Shown in pieces: positions 62,677 through 64,000 of a stretch of 64,000 nucleotides of DNA (positions are counted from its first letter, which is position 1; every line of letters begins with the position of its first letter). The notes beneath the pieces are model-generated. The model saw nothing but the letters and a program-made list of their open reading frames with translations, was not told where the DNA came from and made no database searches. The DNA comes from Paraburkholderia sp. ZP32-5 (GTDB taxonomy: Bacteria; Pseudomonadota; Gammaproteobacteria; Burkholderiales; Burkholderiaceae), in the NCBI RefSeq assembly GCF_021390495.1, contig NZ_JAJEJP010000001.1:248001-312000 (forward strand), read 5' to 3'. The position numbers were made by a program, and so were the translations under genes.

Positions 62677-63720
62677 ATGAAGGGCAACACGGGGACATCT
62701 CGCCGGCTCGCAGCCGGCATCACGGCGTTGATGCTCATGATCACGCTTACGTTCGCGTTCGGCGGCATACCGGCTGCGCACGCGGATACGTCGCTGCTGA
62801 ACGTGTCGTATGACGTGACGCGCGAACTCTACAAGGACATCAACGCGGGTTTCATCGCCGCCTATAAGCAGAAGAGCGGCGAGACGGTAGCGGTGCGACA
62901 GTCGCACGGCGCGTCAAGCGCGCAGGCGCTGTCGGTGCTGCAAGGTCTGCAGGCCGACGTCGTGACGATGAACCAGCCGAACGATATCGATCTGCTCGCG
63001 GAAAAGGGGCACCTGGTGCCCGCGAACTGGCGCACGCGTCTGCCGGACGATAGCGCGCCGTACACGACGACGATGGTCTTTCTCGTGCGCAAGGGCAATC
63101 CGAAGCACATCAAGGATTGGGACGATCTCGCGAAGCCCGGCATCCAGGCGGTGATCGCGAATCCGAAGACGTCGGGCAACGGCCGCTACACGTATCTCGC
63201 CGCGTGGGGCTATCGCAAGCAGCACGGCGGCACCGATGCGCAGGCGCTCGATTTCGTGAAAGCGATCTTCCGCAACGTGCCGGTGCTCGATACCGGCGGA
63301 CGCGGCGCGACGACCACGTTCACGCAGCGCGGTATCGGCGATGTGCTGGTCACGTTCGAAAACGAAGTGTCGCTGATCGACACGGGCGTCGGCGCGGGCA
63401 GCTACGAAGCGGTGTATCCGTCGGTGAGCCTGCTTGCAGCGCCGCCGGTATCGATCGTCGATAAGGTCGTCGACAAGCGCGGCACGCGCAAGGAGGCGCA
63501 GGCGTACGTCGACTATCTGTGGTCTCCGGCCGGGCAGGAAATCATCGCGCAGCACCATCTGCGTCCGCGCGATAAAAACGTGCTCGCGAAGCACGCCGCC
63601 GAGTTCAAGCCGATCAAAACCTTCACGGTCGAAGAGATGTTCGGCGGCTGGCAGAAAGCGCAGGACACGCATTTCTCCGATGGCGGCACGTTCGATCAGA
63701 TCATCGTCGACCGGAAGTAA
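62677..63720 (+). CDS. Sulfate/thiosulfate ABC transporter substrate-binding protein
   Basis: 347 residues. A signal peptide ends near GIPAAHADT (about residue 37); mature SLLNVSYDVTRELYKDINAGF and QSHGASSAQALSVLQGLQADVVTMNQPNDID match the Sbp/CysP family. It delivers sulfate or thiosulfate to a CysTWA permease, which is not in this window. GGGGAAAA before the ATG. Terminator immediately after. Confidence 0.88.
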   Translation: MKGNTGTSRRLAAGITALMLMITLTFAFGGIPAAHADTSLLNVSYDVTRELYKDINAGFIAAYKQKSGETVAVRQSHGASSAQALSVLQGLQADVVTMNQPNDIDLLAEKGHLVPANWRTRLPDDSAPYTTTMVFLVRKGNPKHIKDWDDLAKPGIQAVIANPKTSGNGRYTYLAAWGYRKQHGGTDAQALDFVKAIFRNVPVLDTGGRGATTTFTQRGIGDVLVTFENEVSLIDTGVGAGSYEAVYPSVSLLAAPPVSIVDKVVDKRGTRKEAQAYVDYLWSPAGQEIIAQHHLRPRDKNVLAKHAAEFKPIKTFTVEEMFGGWQKAQDTHFSDGGTFDQIIVDRK

Positions 63721-63741
63721 ATGTCGAACTGAGTGGTGCAA

Positions 63742-63781
63742 GAAAAAGGCTGCCTCGCGGTATCGCGAGGCAGCCTTTTTT
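63742..63781 (+). terminator. Terminator between the sulfate-binding protein and bioB
   Basis: A long stem AAGGCTGCCTCGCG/CGCGAGGCAGCCTT with a short loop, followed by TTTTT; the A-run on the other side makes it bidirectional with convergent bioB. Confidence 0.9.
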
Positions 63782-63833
63782 CATGCGCGTGTGTGAATTG
63801 CCCTGCTAAGCATTGCCCTGCTAGAGCGTCCGC

Positions 63834-64000
63834 TCAGTTCGCAGCCGTATGACTATGCCCGCAGCCGGCGTCGCAACCGCTTTGTTCGACCGGCATCTGC
63901 TGCGCGGCTTCCGCGCGAATGCCCAGACGCGCGAGCAGTTTGCGGTCTGCTTCCGCCTGCGGATTGCTGGTCGTCAGCAACTGGTCGCCGTAGAAAATCG
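63834..64000 (-). CDS. bioB: Biotin synthase, C-terminal end (gene continues beyond the window)
   Basis: The last 54 codons. The segment [27 protein letters not shown] is the conserved BioB C-terminus, followed by a Cys/His-rich tail CDAGCGHSH that is common in betaproteobacterial BioB. The radical SAM enzyme inserts sulfur into dethiobiotin. The 5' part lies right of the window. Confidence 0.85.
   Translation of the reverse strand, partial: IFYGDQLLTTSNPQAEADRKLLARLGIRAEAAQQMPVEQSGCDAGCGHSHTAAN

Overview
The window is a GC-rich (about 65 percent), gene-dense piece of a betaproteobacterial chromosome. Burkholderia-type porins, a KirBac potassium channel close to the Burkholderia pseudomallei protein, a fused isobutyryl-CoA mutase and a diaA/gmhA-dolP-cytochrome c gene order all point to Burkholderia sensu lato. 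The many aromatic, amide and plant-associated functions make Paraburkholderia most likely (inference). I see no insertion sequence, prophage, integrase, CRISPR array or rRNA. The one tRNA is tRNA-Ala(CGC) at 1319-1394.

Layout. 1-1254: end of a SIS-domain gene, a DolP-like BON lipoprotein and a small cytochrome c. 1500-5610 (minus): a three-gene molybdenum hydroxylase complex (large subunit, 2Fe-2S subunit, triheme cytochrome). 5893-6348: CHRD protein. 6671-16724 (minus): a catabolic or signalling block with a HAAT-type ABC importer, an amidase, a porin, a LuxR-type regulator and a flavin amino-acid monooxygenase of the tryptophan 2-monooxygenase (IaaM) family. 17251-20437: a 7TM-type histidine kinase, a hotdog thioesterase and an unusual response regulator. 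20611-28820: a chemoreceptor, an AraC regulator, antABC (anthranilate to catechol) and a diguanylate cyclase. 29036-34512: NCS2 permease, Na+/H+ antiporter, EAL phosphodiesterase, CutC. 34615-40448: indolepyruvate ferredoxin oxidoreductase, KirBac channel, two small conserved-looking proteins. 40618-43816: a LacI-AGE epimerase-sugar kinase operon. 44188-49288: bile-acid-type symporter, secreted hypothetical, porin, LysR regulator. 49387-57119: IcmF, nitronate monooxygenase, haloacetate dehalogenase-like hydrolase, Lrp regulator divergent from an EamA exporter. 57560-63720: an overlapping minus-strand run (YbaK, DUF1289, MaoC, metallo-beta-lactamase fold) with HMG-CoA lyase and GhrA, then a small hydrolase and a sulfate-binding protein. 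The right edge cuts the 3' end of bioB.

The most interesting part is 6671-20437. A tryptophan 2-monooxygenase-like enzyme (amino acid to amide) and an amidase (amide to acid) together could form the indole-3-acetamide route to auxin. The amidase sits in one apparent operon with a porin and an AmiC/UrtA-like ABC importer. A LuxR-type regulator lies between the porin operon and the monooxygenase. Both of those transcription units carry the same 23-bp element (19 of 23 identical, containing a short dyad) about 100 bp before the start codon, a good candidate for a shared operator. Next to it lies a kinase, thioesterase and response-regulator set whose kinase resembles LqsS/CqsS/PhcS-type quorum-sensing kinases; it could be an undescribed signalling system.

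A secondary theme is indole and tryptophan chemistry: the IaaM-like enzyme, anthranilate dioxygenase and indolepyruvate ferredoxin oxidoreductase all lie within 23 kb.
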